Part shown: in pieces, positions 12,014-25,800 of the stretch
Numbering within the stretch: position 1 is the first letter of the stretch
Layout of the letters: each line of letters begins with the position of its first letter
Origin: Lentinula raphanica
Lineage: Eukaryota > Basidiomycota > Agaricomycetes > Agaricales > Omphalotaceae
Length of the DNA: 64,000 nucleotides
Assembly (NCBI GenBank): GCA_027919835.1
Contig: JANVFP010000049.1
Coordinates: forward strand, 1-64,000
Reading direction: 5' to 3'
Translations under genes and position numbers: made by a program
Notes under the pieces: model-generated
Told to the model about the DNA's origin: nothing
The model's input: the letters and a program-made list of their open reading frames with translations, nothing else
Database searches by the model: none

Positions 12014-14679
12014 ATGTCCCAAATTTCGCGAACGACAACAATCTTTCGCAACCCTCCAGCTCCTTCGAAGAATACGCTCCAACAACCCACGAACGATGAC
12101 TTGTCTCAATTTTACATCGCTGTGCGCGACAAGGATGAATGGGAGCGGAAGATTTGGGACGATGAACTTGTACTGAAATGGGCTATCGAGGCAGAGCTTC
12201 TTCCGTTAGGCTCTGATGTGCTGCAAGGAGAGGCAATGGAGGTAGTTCAGTGAGTCCCTCGTCTCTCACTAATTCAATATTGACCTTACTACGATCGTCT
12301 ACTTATGCGCTTCAGAGAGCTGAGACGTAAAGCGCAAATACAAAAACTTGATAAAGATGTTATACTGGATACTGGATACGACATCAGCAAGCACCAAAGG
12401 CATGTTGGCGATATTGATATCGAATTCAAGAACGCTCTCAAATACGCTCGTGGCTCGAAACACGCACTCCATGAACCTGAGCTGAGAGAAAAGGAACTGG
12501 GAGTTCTCGTTTCTGACGATCTCGTACCAGATTCAGTTCATCGAGAGGTCAGTCTTGTTTGTTATCCCATCTTTAATTCGTAACATCTTCGCGATTTTAG
12601 CTGGTACGAGAATTGGATGCTTTGGCCGAATGTGAGCCAAAAGATTTTCACCCTCATACTTTTGGAAAGGTGCGGCTCGAACCCGTTGTGTCTCTCATCC
12701 GTTCCCTCAAATGTCGTCTTTACCGTTAGGTCCAAGATCTCATTCATCCTTCATTATGTGTGTTTGCTCATCTTGTGTTCTGCATCGACCATCCGTTCAT
12801 CGCAAGGGTATCTCATGTTATCAGATCCATACGTCGCTGGTGTCACTTCCGTTCCTCCTGAGGTCAAGCTCCCTCCAATCGATGACATTGACAACAAGTT
12901 TCGAACCGAGATTGAGAATTTGGACCAACAAGAGATGGCATCTGCTTTCGCTTGGATACCCTCTGTTTTCAAAGTCTCTCCAGATGGTACGGATGTCCAG
13001 ATTCAATCCTACATCAACGGTCTAGGCACGAGGGAACAATATCCGAGTCTTTTTAGAGTGATCGAGAAGATGTTTTTGCTGGCCTTACCCCACTTCGAAA
13101 AGACCATGAAGATGAGCGACGTGTATCATCCCAAAGCCTCACCGTCAGGTTTGTTATTTTCTAGAAGGCAGTTTGTAACTCGTGCGCTTAAAAATAACAC
13201 TCTAGTTAAACGATGGATCGAGCGTCAGGAATTTATTTCGATGAACAATCACGGGCTCACCAGAGAGGTATGGAATGAGTTCCTAGCTAGTCGTGCTCCA
13301 AAGTGGGACGCCCAGAAACGCGAAGAGAAAGCAGCGGAGGAGAAGCTCCTGGAGGACATTCACCAGGAGAAGATGATGAAAGAGAAATTCTATCAGCTCG
13401 AGGATGAACTCATTGGTTCGGAGGTATATAAAGGACAAGAATTGAAGGTCATCGTGAAGGTATGCTGCTATAACTCCCTTTGAAGTCTTTGCGCTGATGC
13501 TCCTCGTCTAGGCTGCGAATTACACGTTGACCCCTGGACGGGAGTACGAAGGATCATGGCATATGGAAGGAATGGTCAGTTGTTGTTCTTCTTGCGGAAG
13601 GCCTATACCAAATATTCGATCTTCGCTAGCCTCACGAACGGATCGTTGCGTCTGTCATTTACTATTATGAAACCGACGACGCCATCGAGGATCGAGGGCT
13701 CAGCTTTCGCAAATTTCGGGACTCTACAAATGACTTTCCGAATGTTGAAGAACCTGATTATCGGCATGAGGTCAGTCCCCAATTGCTACAGAGAGTTATT
13801 GCTCCATCCCATACATTCAAAGGATTTCCTTTTGAGCTTTACCAAATCTACTGCTGATATGGACGAGGATCAAGAAGGCGCGCAAGAGGAAGAGGACTAC
13901 GAGCAGCATTATCCTAGTGATTGGGAGGCTGAGATCGACAACGAGGGTAACAAAAGTCAAGTGTATAGCACCGCGATCCCGACCTTCATGACTCTTGGTA
14001 CCGTACCCACAACGAATTTTGATCTTGAAACCGGAAAGACTACTGGGAGAATGATCTCGTTTCCCAATTGGCTTCAGGTATGTTTGTGTATACAATCGGT
14101 TCAAGCTCATATCTAACTCGTCATTCACCCTTTCCGCTCATGCTCAGCACAAGGTCGAGCTAGTCAAGAACAAGGCGAGCGCTGGTAATGCTGTGGCCCG
14201 GCGCAAAATCGTATGTCGTCAGCGATTTTTATGAACGTACTTATTATTTGACCACGATATACGCACCAGCTCTGTTTCTTCCTTGTCGACGATAGTGTTC
14301 AAAACGAGACCTGGGTCTCCCGACCGGGATTCGCCATCAGTGGTCTTGAAGACATGAATGTCCTTACAACATCCGAAGTTCCGAATCAGATGCGAAAAGC
14401 TAACGAGCCTACGATTCGGGCCCTCCTTCGCACCATTTCCACGAAACTCACCGGGAAAGAACTGCCTCCGGAACTGGTAGCTATCATGTGGAAGTATGCG
14501 TTTTCAGGGACGATCTCGAGAGGAGAGGCGGAGGAGTACAGGCTGGAGTTGATGAGTGATAGGAAGATTAAACCTCAGACGAGGTATGGATTCGTGAGTT
14601 TTTGAATCGTATATGGTTTCAAAAACATGTACTAAGTAATGATCTTTAGGGCCCGAGTTACTCGCTTTGTGAGCATTGA
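12014..14679 (+). CDS. DUF4246 family protein, copy 1
   Basis: Fungal DUF4246 protein of roughly 680-690 residues in about ten exons. I chose MSQISRTTT (ATG 12014) over an in-frame ATG at 11963 because both paralogs begin at the equivalent Met. Conserved blocks in order: LSQFYIAVRDKDEWERKIWD, ALKYARGSKHALHEPELRE, ASAFAWIPSVFKVSPDGTDV, YEGSWHMEGMPHERIVASVI, ETDDAIEDRGLSFRKFRD, ISFPNWLQHKVELVKNKAS and ARRKILCFFLVDDSVQNE, with C-terminus YSLCEH. The order WH-x-EG, then FPNWLQH, then RRKI is compatible with an Fe(II)/2-oxoglutarate oxygenase-like fold (His-x-Glu, distal His, Arg); that is my inference, and the family function is unknown. An acidic insert (DMDEDQEGAQEEEDYEQH) sits between the domain halves. 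Gene 2 follows in tandem 667 bases downstream. Confidence 0.85.
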
Positions 14680-15345
14680 GGTGGCAATTATTCGAAGTTA
14701 TTGGGTTGTTTTGGGTATGTTTTTGTAGCCTGATTATGAGAACATGGAAAGTGTATGGCTGGTATGGTCGGCCTGCATCCCATTGTCCGATACATCCAGC
14801 AGCTTCTCAGTGTAGTGACTCATAGTTGAGCTCAATCATAAACGCCGTGATAAATAATCCACTTTTTATCCCGACCGCGTTGAGGCCACTGCTTTCGATA
14901 TTGGACGAAAATACAGACCGTGTCATTAATGCGAGCCGTATAATTGAATGCAACAGCTCACTCGAGATTGAGAAGTATATCAGACTTAGGGCGCGATTGT
15001 GGGCTTGCTACATGCTCGGTCATTGTAAAGAGGGAACTAAGTACCAGCTTAAGTACGGATTCGATTGATGTTATAAGCGCCAAAGGCGCCAAAACACCTG
15101 AATGATACATTTTCTCACGATTTACCACCTGGCTTGGTACTACAACTTGCACTCAACATCGCTCTCGTTGGACAACCTACAACTCCAACATGAAAAACAG
15201 CACCGCAACTAACAGAGCCTCGATGTCCCTAGTGAAAGCTCCTCCAGAGCTGCCGGCAGCGTGGTAACCTTGCGGTATAGAAATCTGTCATCTCAAATGA
15301 ACTCGTTGCGTCACAAGATCCCTATCGACATCATTTTCTACTCTC
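14680..15345 (+). promoter_or_regulatory. duplicated spacer with palindromic motif of DUF4246 gene 2
   Basis: The spacer between genes 1 and 2 holds AGCGCC-AAA-GGCGCC at 15076-15090, about 270 bases upstream of the start at 15346, equivalent to the motif at 11732. The first part (14700-14860) resembles the 3' flank of gene 2 (18016-18180), for example TCAGTGTA.TGACT and CGGCGTCAT/CGCCGTGAT, so the duplicated unit includes downstream DNA. No gene is seen. Confidence 0.55.
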
Positions 15346-18013
15346 ATGCCCCGAACTCCGCAACCGACGACGAGCTCCAGAAAACCTTCAGCATCTTCGA
15401 AGAATGCACTCAAAAAGCCCACGAATGAGGAACTGTCTCAATTTTACATCGCTGTGCAGGACAAGAAGGATTGGGAGCGGAAAGTTTGGGACGATGAACT
15501 TGTCCTCAAATGGGCTATAGAGGCGGAGCTTCTTCCATCTGGCTCTACTGTGTTGCAAGGAGAGGCGATGGAGGTGATTCAGTAAGTCATCCAATTCTCA
15601 TCTCCCACTAGTTCATTAGATCTTACTACGATCGTCTATGCGCTCAGAGAGCTGCGACGTAGATCACAAATAACGAAAATCGATCAAGACATTATATTGG
15701 ATGCTGGATACGACATCAGCAAACACCGGAGGCCTGTTAGCGATATCGATGCTGACTTTGAGAACGCTCTGAAATACGCTCGCGGCTCGAAATACGCGCT
15801 TCATGAACCTGAGCTGAGAGAGAAGGAACTGGGAATTTTCGTTTCAGACGACCTCGTACCCGATTCAGTTCATCAAGAGGTCAGTCTTGTTATCACTTCG
15901 ATTCCAAATTTATGAACTCTCTCTCGTAGCTGGTACGCGAATTGGATGCCTTGGCCGAGATTGAGCCCAAAGATTTCCACCCTCATTCTTTTGGAAAGGT
16001 GCGTTCTGAATTCCTTTCTCGATTCGTTCTCTCAACCGTCGTCCCTTGCCTAGGTGCAAGACCTCATCCACCCTTCACTATGTACGTCTACCCCGTCTAT
16101 TTCCTGCATCAACCTCAAGTTCATCTTGATCGATCTCGTATGATCAGATCCCTATTTTGCTGGTATCACCTTTGTTCCTCCCGAAGTCAAGCTCCCTGCA
16201 CTCGGCGACGTGGATGGACAGTTTCTAACCAAGATCAGCAACTTACGTGATCAAGAAATGTCATCTGCCTTTGCTTGGATACCCTCTATCTTCAAAGTCT
16301 CTCCAGACGGCACGGATGTTGAGATCCAATCCTACATCAGTGGTATAGGCACGAGGGATCAGTATCCGAGTCTTTTCAGAGTGCTTGAGAAGATGTTCTT
16401 GCTGGCCTTACCTCACTTCGAGAAGACAGTGAAAATGAGCGATGTGTACCATCCCAGACTCTCACCGTCAGGTCTGTGATTCCGAAAAAGCAGCTGTAAA
16501 TCGTGGGCTGACAACAATTTACTAGTCAGACGATGGATGGAACGCCAGGAATTTGCTTCAACAAACGAATACGAGTTGACGAGAGAGATGTGGAGTGATT
16601 TTCTAGCTGGTCGTGCCTCAAAATGGGACGCTCAGAAGCGCGAAGAGAAAGACGCGAAGGAGAAGGTTTCGGAGGACATTCGTCAGGAGAAGTTACAGAA
16701 AGAGAGCTTCTATCAGCTCGGGGATGAATTCGTGGCTTCTGAGGCATATAAAGGACAGGAGTTGAAGGTTATCGTGAAGGTATGTTGATGAAAATGCCTT
16801 TCAAAGCCTTTGTGCTTTGTGCTCCGCGCTCATGCTCCTTGTTCAGGCTGCGAATTACACCTTGACCCCTGGACGGGAGTACGAAGGAACGTGGCATATG
16901 GAAGGCATGGTGAGTTGTTCTTCTCGCAAATCAAGGCTCCCGCTAATCAGTCTTTGCTTGCTAGCCTCACGAACGAATTGTTGCGTCTGTCATCCACTAC
17001 TATGAGACCGACGATGCCATCGAGGATCGAGGACTTAGCTTCCGCAAATTCCGGGACTCCACCGAAGACTTTCCAAATGTCGAAGAATCTGATTATCGTC
17101 ACGAGGTTCATTCGTCGTTACAGGATGTTCCTCAATCTCAAACGTTCTTAGGATTTCCTTGTGAACTTTACCAAACCCACTGATGACAATGACGAGGATG
17201 AAGAACTGCAAGAAGAAGAAGATTACGAGAAGCACTATCCTAGTGATTGGGAGACCGAGGTCGATAGCAAGGGCAACCAATACGCAGTGTTTACTACCGC
17301 GATCCCTAGCTTCATCAACCTCGGCACTGTACCCACAACGAATTTCGAACCTCAAACCGGAAATCGGACTACTGGACGAATGATCTCGTTTCCCAATTGG
17401 CTCCAGGTATGTGCGTGTGAATAGGATTGGATTGAGCATGTATCTGACTTGTCACCTACCTATTCCACTCATGCTTAGCACAAGGTCGATCTCGTCAAGA
17501 ATAAGGCCAGTATTGGTAATGATGTGGCTACGCGCAAAATTGTACGTATCGGCACGTCGTAAAAACAGACTTATCTGACGATCATGTGCGCTGCAGCTGT
17601 GTTTCTTCCTTGTCGATGACAGCGTTCAGAACGAGGTTTGGGTCTCCCGACCGGGGTTTGTCATCAAGGGCCTTCGTGATATGAACGTTCTTACAACGTC
17701 CGAAGTCCCGAATCAGATGCGCAAAGCGAATGAGCCCACGATCCGCGCTCTCCTTCCCACCATTTCAGTGAAGCTCACTGGGAAAGAAATGCCTCCGGAG
17801 CTGGTGGATATCATATGGAAGCATGCCTTTGCAGAGACATTCTCGAGAGAAGAAGCAGAAAAGCACAGGTTGGAATTGATGAAAGATAGGAAGATCAAAC
17901 TTCAGAGCAGGCATGGATTTGTGCGTATCGAACTCATAGACGGATATCTGACTAACAAGGGAATGCTTTTCTCGTCTGTCTAGGATCAAACTTACTCGTT
18001 GTGTGAACATTGA
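15346..18013 (+). CDS. DUF4246 family protein, copy 2
   Basis: Tandem paralog of the gene at 12014-14679 with the same exon pattern. It starts MPRTPQPTTSSRKPSASSKN and ends YSLCEH with TGA at 18011-18013. The key blocks are intact: LSQFYIAVQDKKDWERKVWD, YEGTWHMEGMPHERIVASVI, GRMISFPNWLQHKVDLVKN and ATRKILCFFLVDDSVQNEVW. The acidic insert is more repetitive here (DDNDEDEELQEEEDYEKH). Differences from copy 1 are scattered substitutions; I saw no stop or frameshift that normal-looking introns do not explain. It should encode a full-length protein of about 690 residues of unknown function. Confidence 0.85.
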
Positions 18014-18271
18014 TATGGTAGCTATTGGATTATTCCGGATATTTCTTTCGTAGCCCGTTGATGAGAGAATGGAGATTTTAATACTGCACTCCATCCGATG
18101 CATTCAGCGATTGCTCAGTGTACTGACTGGTACAACCAGAGTGCTCATAAATGACCTCAACCTTCAACGGCGTCATAGATGACACGACTTTTTCTGAGAC
18201 ACAAGTTTGACATTAAAACTGGCGTGCATCTTCCGTCGTAATTGCTCACAGCTTTGACTTCCACTTTCAAC

Positions 18272-20305
18272 ATGCAAGCAGCCGCGAATAAATTTCAAGA
18301 GGTATTGCATTGCATTCAAACTTCGTTATCTCGAGAGCTGCTCAGAACTGATCTCGTTTTCGTTCTTTTTCATACATAGAACCTTGGGCCCGAACCTTCT
18401 GATGTTCAAGCCGATTACAAGCATCTTCCGGGAGGAACGATGCAAGCTCTAGCCTGGTTCGGCACTAACGATGTCCGAATGGTCGCTGCGCCCATCCCAG
18501 ATATCACAGAACCCGACGACGTAATACTCCAAGTAACCGGTACTACCATTTGTGGGTCTGATCTCCATTTGTAAGCACTATGCAAATCCTTCGAGATCTC
18601 TAAACGTCTAAGTCTTTATCTCTAATCAGATACCATGGAGAGATATTGGCATTACAGAAGGGGGATATTCTAGGACATGAGGTATGTCTAGACCGTTCTG
18701 ACTGGCATGAGGGCCTCGTTCATCGTGACCATGATATCTCAGTTCATGGGAAAGGTATTCAAAGTCGGGCCCAATGTCAAAAACCTTAAGCCTGGGCAAC
18801 GAGTCGTTTCGTCATTCCAAATCTCATGTGGCAAGTGCGAATACTGTCAAGAAAACTTGTCTTCGTTCTGTGATCGAACGAACGCCTCTTCGTCAGCATT
18901 TTGAGCGCCTGCCAATGATTCGCTAATAACTCATTTTTGCCTTCAGACTCCAAAATTATATGTATGGCCAGCGTGATGCTGGTTTCTTCGGCTACTCCCA
19001 TTTCACCGGTGGCTTTCCGGGAGGTCAGGCTGAATATGTTCGCGTACCGATAGGAGAGATCAACCTTTTACCTATTCCTGACAATGTTCCCGATGAAAAA
19101 GCTCTGTATCTCTCTGACGTCTTGCCGACTAGCTACCACACCGTGGTCGATACGGGCGTGAAGCCCGGTGACGTAGTAGGCATCTGGGTACTGAGTCTCA
19201 TGTTCATCCTTCCCTCCGTCTCTGACATTCATATCCTAGGGCTTGGGACCTATAGGCCAATGCGCTGCGCGCTGGGCACTGCTCAAAGGAGCTTCAAGAG
19301 TGATTGGCATTGATCGAATCCACTCCCGTCTTCAATTCGCGGAAAGCAAAACTGGAATTGAGACGATCGATTTTAGCCAGTATCCCGACGTTACGAAACG
19401 AATTTATGAGCTTTGCCCAAGGGGTCTAGACGTTGCTCTGGATTGTGGTGAGGCATCTTGTCATTCATAGTGGTCTCTGTTCCGCACAGCTCAAGGATAT
19501 GTCGATCGACATCAGGCACTTTCCATGAACCGAAAACATTGATGCATAAGATACAGAAGACCCTTATGCTAGAAACGGACGTGCCCGAAACAATTAATGA
19601 AATGATAGTCTCTGTACGCAAGATGGGGCGGTGTGGGTTGATCTCTGCGTATGCAGGCTTTGCGAATGCTGTCAATGTGGGTGCTTTGATGGAAAAGGGC
19701 GTGAGGTGAGTGTACTCTCACATCATCTTCCAGCCGTGTCTGGATGGAGTGCCGTTTGGGGCGCTTGTAGACGTTCTAGTCTATAACGCACAGACTGTGA
19801 ATTGTTTCAGGGTAGGGTCACAGTGTGCTAGTCCGATGTGATTGGCCAAGGCTTGAGTTAACCAATCGTGAAAGGCGACCAGCGCCGTTTCCTTTTTCTT
19901 CTCTTTCCCTTTGATTATGTTGTATTGAACACGGTTTTCGAACCTTCTAGACTGATTGGGAATGGACAAGCACCCGTTCGAAAATATTGGGAAGAGATTT
20001 TGAATGATTATATTATTCCGGGAAAGTTTGATCCTACATTGTGAGTCCTATCTCAATTTTTTCTACCCACTATGTATATCGAGGATGTCTGACTTCTTGT
20101 CATTTTTTCTTCGCTTACTGATGACTTGGAACCATTCAGCATGATTACCCACCGCGTTCCAATTGAAGATTTGGCCAAGCTTTACCCCGCTTTCGACAAT
20201 CGCATAGACGGTGTCGAAAAAGTCTTCATTGAAACACAATTCTCATCAGCTCCGAGTTCTGGATGTCCTCACACGACCCGAGTCGATGACTGGAATTCAA
20301 TTTGA
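18272..20305 (+). CDS. zinc-dependent alcohol dehydrogenase family protein (formaldehyde dehydrogenase-like)
   Basis: Medium-chain Zn dehydrogenase of about 430 residues, nearest in type to the glutathione-independent formaldehyde dehydrogenase group. It starts MQAAANKFQE. Catalytic-zinc ligands appear in TICGSDLHLYHGE and the following GHE; the structural-zinc cysteines in SCGKCEYCQENLSSFC. The nucleotide-binding motif is GLGPIGQCAARWALLKGASR followed by VIGID. The C-terminal part (MGRCGLISAYAGFANAVNVG, then IGNGQAPVRKYWEEILNDYI, then DGVEKVFIETQFSS and TTRVDDWNSI) is typical. Most introns are 50-70 bases, but the one at about 19706-19949 is about 244 bases. It lies 259 bases downstream of DUF4246 gene 2 on the same strand; co-regulation is possible but not shown. 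Confidence 0.88.
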
Positions 20306-22253
20306 GCAGCTCGCTGCTTCCTCCTGCCGCGGTAATGTTCTTATTCAGAACAAGACGATGGCGCTCATCCTGCCCGCATACGTATTTGTGAGGCATGGTC
20401 TTGGCCAAGTATAGCATAGTATGATCATAATGTTTTTCTCTCTATAACAGTCGGGTCATGAATACAAACAATTGGATTGATCGCGATTGGCTGAAGTTGG
20501 ACCGCTTCTGCTCGAACCTAACTTCCAGAAGCATCTCTCGTGATGTGCTTCAACAAAGGAAGACTAGAACTGTTCGTGATCACTGGAGTCGGAAGGATCA
20601 CACTCCTTGGAGATACTGGATTTGAGCACTTCTTCACACACGCCGAACTATGCATGATACGAATGATATATACCCTATCTCATCGATCTTGTGCATTTTT
20701 GTCGAAGCCACATGTAACGACACGACAAACATCGTATACGGCGCTCAGCTAGGTCATTGAAAGATAAATTGAATCCCCGGAAGTGCAAGAGGTCTGTCCT
20801 GCTTGCGTATCCCTTATCTGTGACTGACAGGTTTTTGAATGAGATGTTCTGGGCTGGGATTGAAAGTTTGGAATGATTCGAAGATACCATGAACTTGAAA
20901 ACGTTGTAAAACGCCGCTGACGTTTGGAGCTTGCTCATGGTTCACTTCAGGCTAGTACATAGTTCTCGGGAAAGGGAGTTTGAAAACTCTAGATATGTAT
21001 AATGTACTTCAAGGTCATCTGCGTATCTGAAAACCATAACGGCGGTCCCAGCATCTCTCCCGGGACACATATACATGCATCCAAATCCGCAACGTACCGC
21101 CGGCTCGTACTCAGGACAAGTGATATGCAAGTACAGTCAGGAGGGAGCTTATCTTGCTGCAATGAGTCGGAAATGACTGTCGTTTTGACAAAGGCCCAAG
21201 GGTCCCTTTGCACTGGTGTACATCCCGCACAAAGAGACATTCAGAAACAAAAAGCCGTGTAAATTAAAGAAAATACCGGTGGATTGCGCACACACACCGT
21301 TGAAGTCTAGTTTGTACATCGATTATGTCGAATTTTGGAGCTTCATGTTTGGAATTCATACAAAACCAGAGAAGGAAGTCTATCCCTGGTCATCCCTGGA
21401 TCTCAATTTGGAACCCTGGGCAAGCCACTGAAGCGCCAACAAAAATTTTAGTTTTAGGATCATGAAAGAAACTCACGAAATGGGATGATGACAGCACAAT
21501 GTATGTTTCAAAGGGACATTCATGAAGCTAGTACAAAAATCATCCGCCTACCATAATGTGCGGCGAGTAATGAATCTCTGTCAATTTTCTTTCTCGAGTT
21601 CAGGTGACAAAGTCTGTAATGCTATAGCCTTGGGGGATTTTCAAAGCCAATTCAAAGGATGCTTGAGACGATCCAACATCCGTTGGTGGTCACCGGTGGT
21701 GAGAAGAACGTCGATGTTAGCTGTCAAACATTGGTGTCAGCTATGATTACTTACGGCGAGGCCTAGGCTATGACTGGCGCCTGGCTGAGTTGGGACCTGC
21801 AAGGGTCTGCCTGGACGGCGGAACAGAAATCCTGACCTCCGATTATCTGTCTGCCGCATCCACGCGGAGAATGACCTGTTTGGTAGGACTCGAGGTGGAA
21901 AAACGTCAGTGTCTTGAAGGAGTTACAATACTGATCACTGAACAGATTGCCTATCATGAAAGATCATCTGATTTCAGAAAGAACATCAAGATTGGCTAGG
22001 GACAAACGTGCAGATTGGGGTACATAGTTGGAAGTTGGGATTGACCAGTGGTCCATTGGTGTCCTTGCATCGACTATTCCAGTCTACGGAGGAGCCAGGT
22101 TTGCGGCCTTCGACATAGACTCAAAAGCTGTAGCCAATCCTCGGCAAGCTGAGGCGAAACCAGACATGACCCAGTCTCCAGACGAAAAACTTTTCTACAT
22201 CCGGGATGCCATTTTTCACACCGCATTCTGCGGGTACCGGAAACTAACTTAAA
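20306..22253. other. gene-free stretch
   Basis: Only short overlapping frames on both strands (none over 90 codons) with no recognised motif. I see no tandem repeat or terminal inverted repeat. Confidence 0.45.
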
Positions 22254-22683
22254 CCGTTCAGCATGAGGATGAGCATCAGTTTGAGGGAGCTCCGAGGGGG
22301 TTTAAACTGTGGTTGGGCTTTGCAAACGAAGGTTTGGTGTTGAGCTTCTGCGTAGCTGAAGAGTTTAGAGTCACGATATGACTGAAAGAAGAAAACAGAC
22401 TCTTGAGTTTGTGGGAGAACATTGATGAAGGAAACCCAAGATCTTGGCTCTTCGACGCGTACCTCTTCATTTTCCCATGTGGCATGTGAATACCGATTAC
22501 GGAGCGTTACGTTGATGACCGCGAGGACGAAGAAGTCCGCGTTTTCTCAGAAGATTTCCGACATCTTGCCGATTGTTTCATTGGTTAGAACATTGAACGC
22601 TATTTGCGTGCGTTAGAATAATATCATAGTTTCGAGCAACGTCCACGGTGTCTTCTTCATCCATCAGCTCTTCAGAGCCTCTC
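22254..22683 (-). pseudogene. possible decayed protein-coding fragment
   Basis: On the minus strand a frame from about 22616 down to 22254 reads like real protein: NADFFVLAVINVTLRNRYSH, SWVSFINVLPQTQESVFFLQ, SYRDSKLFSYAEAQHQTFVC and KAQPQFKPPRSSLKLMLILM. It is interrupted by a TGA after KMSEIF and lacks a clear start, though MDEEDTVDVARNYDIIL could come from an upstream exon near 22670-22620. I do not recognise the family. It may be a relic, or an exon of a gene whose other parts I could not assemble. Confidence 0.3.
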
Positions 22684-22874
22684 ATTTCTTATTCTTCCTC
22701 GTCGGCTCAAGCACACACCTATGCTCAAGTGATTTTTTCTCTTGGCTTCAATCTCGTCTCCAGCACGACCGTGGGCTCCACTTGACTCTTTCTACTGCAT
22801 ATTCGCCTGGCTCACGACCAGGAACTGGCCCTCTACAACTAGTCCCATTCTGATTTCTAATTCCCCTAACGCCT

Positions 22875-25800
22875 ATGGTCGCAAGTATCAATAGCAGCGA
22901 CCTTTATTCCCCCTTTCAGCATCCTTCTATGATTGATGAGGGTCCACAGTCCAGCGAGGATGGCTCGGGCTTGCACTCACCTGTGTTTGGACAGAGTAAT
23001 GATTGTGAGTTTCTTTTGCACCTATAGTATTTGTCGATGTTCTCATCTGCTTCCGCGTGTCAATAAAGTTCGGTACCAGGATCAACTTGACATTGAAGAT
23101 GCCGCAGGCATACTACATTTTGACTACCCATCGTCCATGATCCAGCAACAACAACCGCCGTTGATTGATGCAGCACTAGTAACACCGAGCTCAAATGCAC
23201 ACCAGGTCGATTTCTCTACAGATTATTCCATCGCAGCTCGTAACCAGCTTGGTATTGAATATCATCCCCAATCTTCGGTGAATACTCGCGTGTCACAATT
23301 CTCTCCGGTTCCAGGAGGCGAATCCCTCGAGTTTGGGTATAATTCTTCAGAGCGACGGTCGTCTGGAAGACAACCTCATGACCCAATTGTTAGGCGTGCC
23401 ATGGATGGTGATCAACCGCTGACACCCGTATCTCCTGTCGAACCTTTGGAATCTTCGACAGCGATTAGTGGAAATCGGTCTCGAGAACGCAGAGAAACAT
23501 CGTCTGTTGTCATAGCGTGTCGTCAATGGTAAGATATTCTTTCATTAATCCTTTTTCAACAAATCAGCGAGGTCTGATGTTGATTTTTTTTCTACTTACA
23601 GTCGTAGCCGCAAGATACGATGTGACTCTGCTAGGCCCGTTTGTACCAATTGCCACCGACGAAAGAATGTCTGCGAGTATGATGCTGCGCCGAAACGAAG
23701 AGGCCCAGATAAACGTCCTGGGACTCGACGCAGATCGTGTAAAAAACGGCCTGCCGATGGATCTACTCCTCCGCCATCCAAACGAAAGAAAACGGACGGC
23801 GAAATACATAATCCAACAAACCGAACTACTTCATCCACAGATTTGAAAGCCAACATGTCAGAGAAGAAGGGTTCCCCATCGAGGGACAGGCGCGGACAGG
23901 GTTCTGTTGCAACTGCCTCTTACGAAGATGCTCCTCCGGGATTGCGCATATCAACCGATAATATAGTCATCAAGGTGATATTGCCAATTGGCATGTTACC
24001 CCATTCTTAATCTCGGTATACTCATGTGTTCTTAGAATGATCTAGGGCGAAGATATCCCTCTTCCATAGACTATGATGGGATACACTATAAATCTCCTTA
24101 TCCTGGAACAATGGATATCAACGTCCTACGTCCTACTGAGAAGATGATCCACGAAAAATATCCCGCACCATCATCCCCTACAACGGAAACGGCACAACGC
24201 GAGTGGTGGATTCAATTTCTGTCCACTCATACGTGAGTTGTTCTTGATCTTATAGACTTCGCTTGCTTAGAAGACCTTCAGGATTGAGGATATCGCCGCC
24301 AATGCGGGCTACCTGTATGTCCTGTTTCACTCTTTCCACATACTTCTCCTTTGCTCACTCACTGGTAGGTTTTCAGATACGGGACATTGGCTTTCTTTTC
24401 TCAATCTAGATTACTTTCTTGAGACATTGTGGCATTCCGAGCGTCGTTTTACTATCAGACCGCCTTTGATACTGGCTATATCGGCCATGGCGACACTAAT
24501 GAAATCGAGTCAAGCGGAATATGGTATGAAAGGCAGGGAACAAGCACTCATATATCGGGATCTTGCTCGTTCTGCCTTGGAGTCTTCGTGGGCCTCAGGA
24601 TGGGTCGACCCTATGCTTGCAGAGGCCGCATTGGTGAGCACTTTCAATTGGCATAGCAATGACAATATCTCACCCCGGTTCCACAACGTTGGAATATTTT
24701 CAGATTCTGACTTTGTTCGAGACTTCTGTTCATCCCCAGTATAACCCTGACCGTATTTCGGAGTCTCTTGTGTTTCTTGACGACATTATCCGTCACCTGG
24801 GTCTGACCAGTATTGACGCTTCTGATCCGGACGTCTGTGTATATCCTCGGGGAGCTGTTCCCGTCATCATCACCTCTGGACCTGACGACCGCGAGCGCAA
24901 ATGTACTTGTATACCTGTCGATGCCACCCATCCACCCGACCTTGTAACGTCTTGGTCGTATCCTCCGCCCTGGGATACTGCTTGGACTCCTGTACAGATT
25001 CGTGACGAAGAATGTCGGAGGGTATGTTGGTGCGCTGTCAGTCTTATCGCGAGCTACAACGCACAATGTGTCGCGTTTGATCGAAAGTGTCCGAACCTTT
25101 TCCTAAGTGACTGCAGTAATGCAAGTGCGATCGATCTATCTCCCTTGTTCCTTGGCTCACCTGCTGTTCCTCTAGTTCACTTTGCTGTTTCCCGGGGAAG
25201 TCGTAGATCGTGCCTCTCCAACCTATCGTTCCGTCGATTCTCAATCACCGAAAGAATCTGTCTGGGCGCTGTATTGTCGGAGCATGCTCCTTTGGAACTT
25301 TAGCAATCGACTTTGCGAAGAACTGGACTCCCCATCTGAAACGAATGCTGAGCTCGCGCAAGAATCGTGGAGCGAAAGTCAAGCTATTCAGGACTCACTT
25401 GAGATGCATATCTGCAATCTAGATACTGCACTTATGTACATGACGCGGGAGTACATATACAAGTTCGTATCCAATTTATTGTTGAAGAATACCGATCCTT
25501 ATGTCTATGAACCTAGTACACGAATCAACCTCACTCAGGTGTTTCGCAGGTCTGTTCCAAATTCGAATCCTTCACGAGCATTTGACTCATCTCCATTTTT
25601 TGACAGTCTACAGGGTCTGACTACGAGGAGTCGGATCCTCAATCGACGTCAAGCCCAAGATTGGCGTGAGCATCGACTGCCTTTGTATTACCTGGATCTC
25701 ATGCTGACTGGCATTGACAGTTTACTACCAAGATCAAGTCATCAAACGCGTGAAGATCAGCATCCAAGAAATAACAGATCCTCGAGGGCATCAGCTGACC

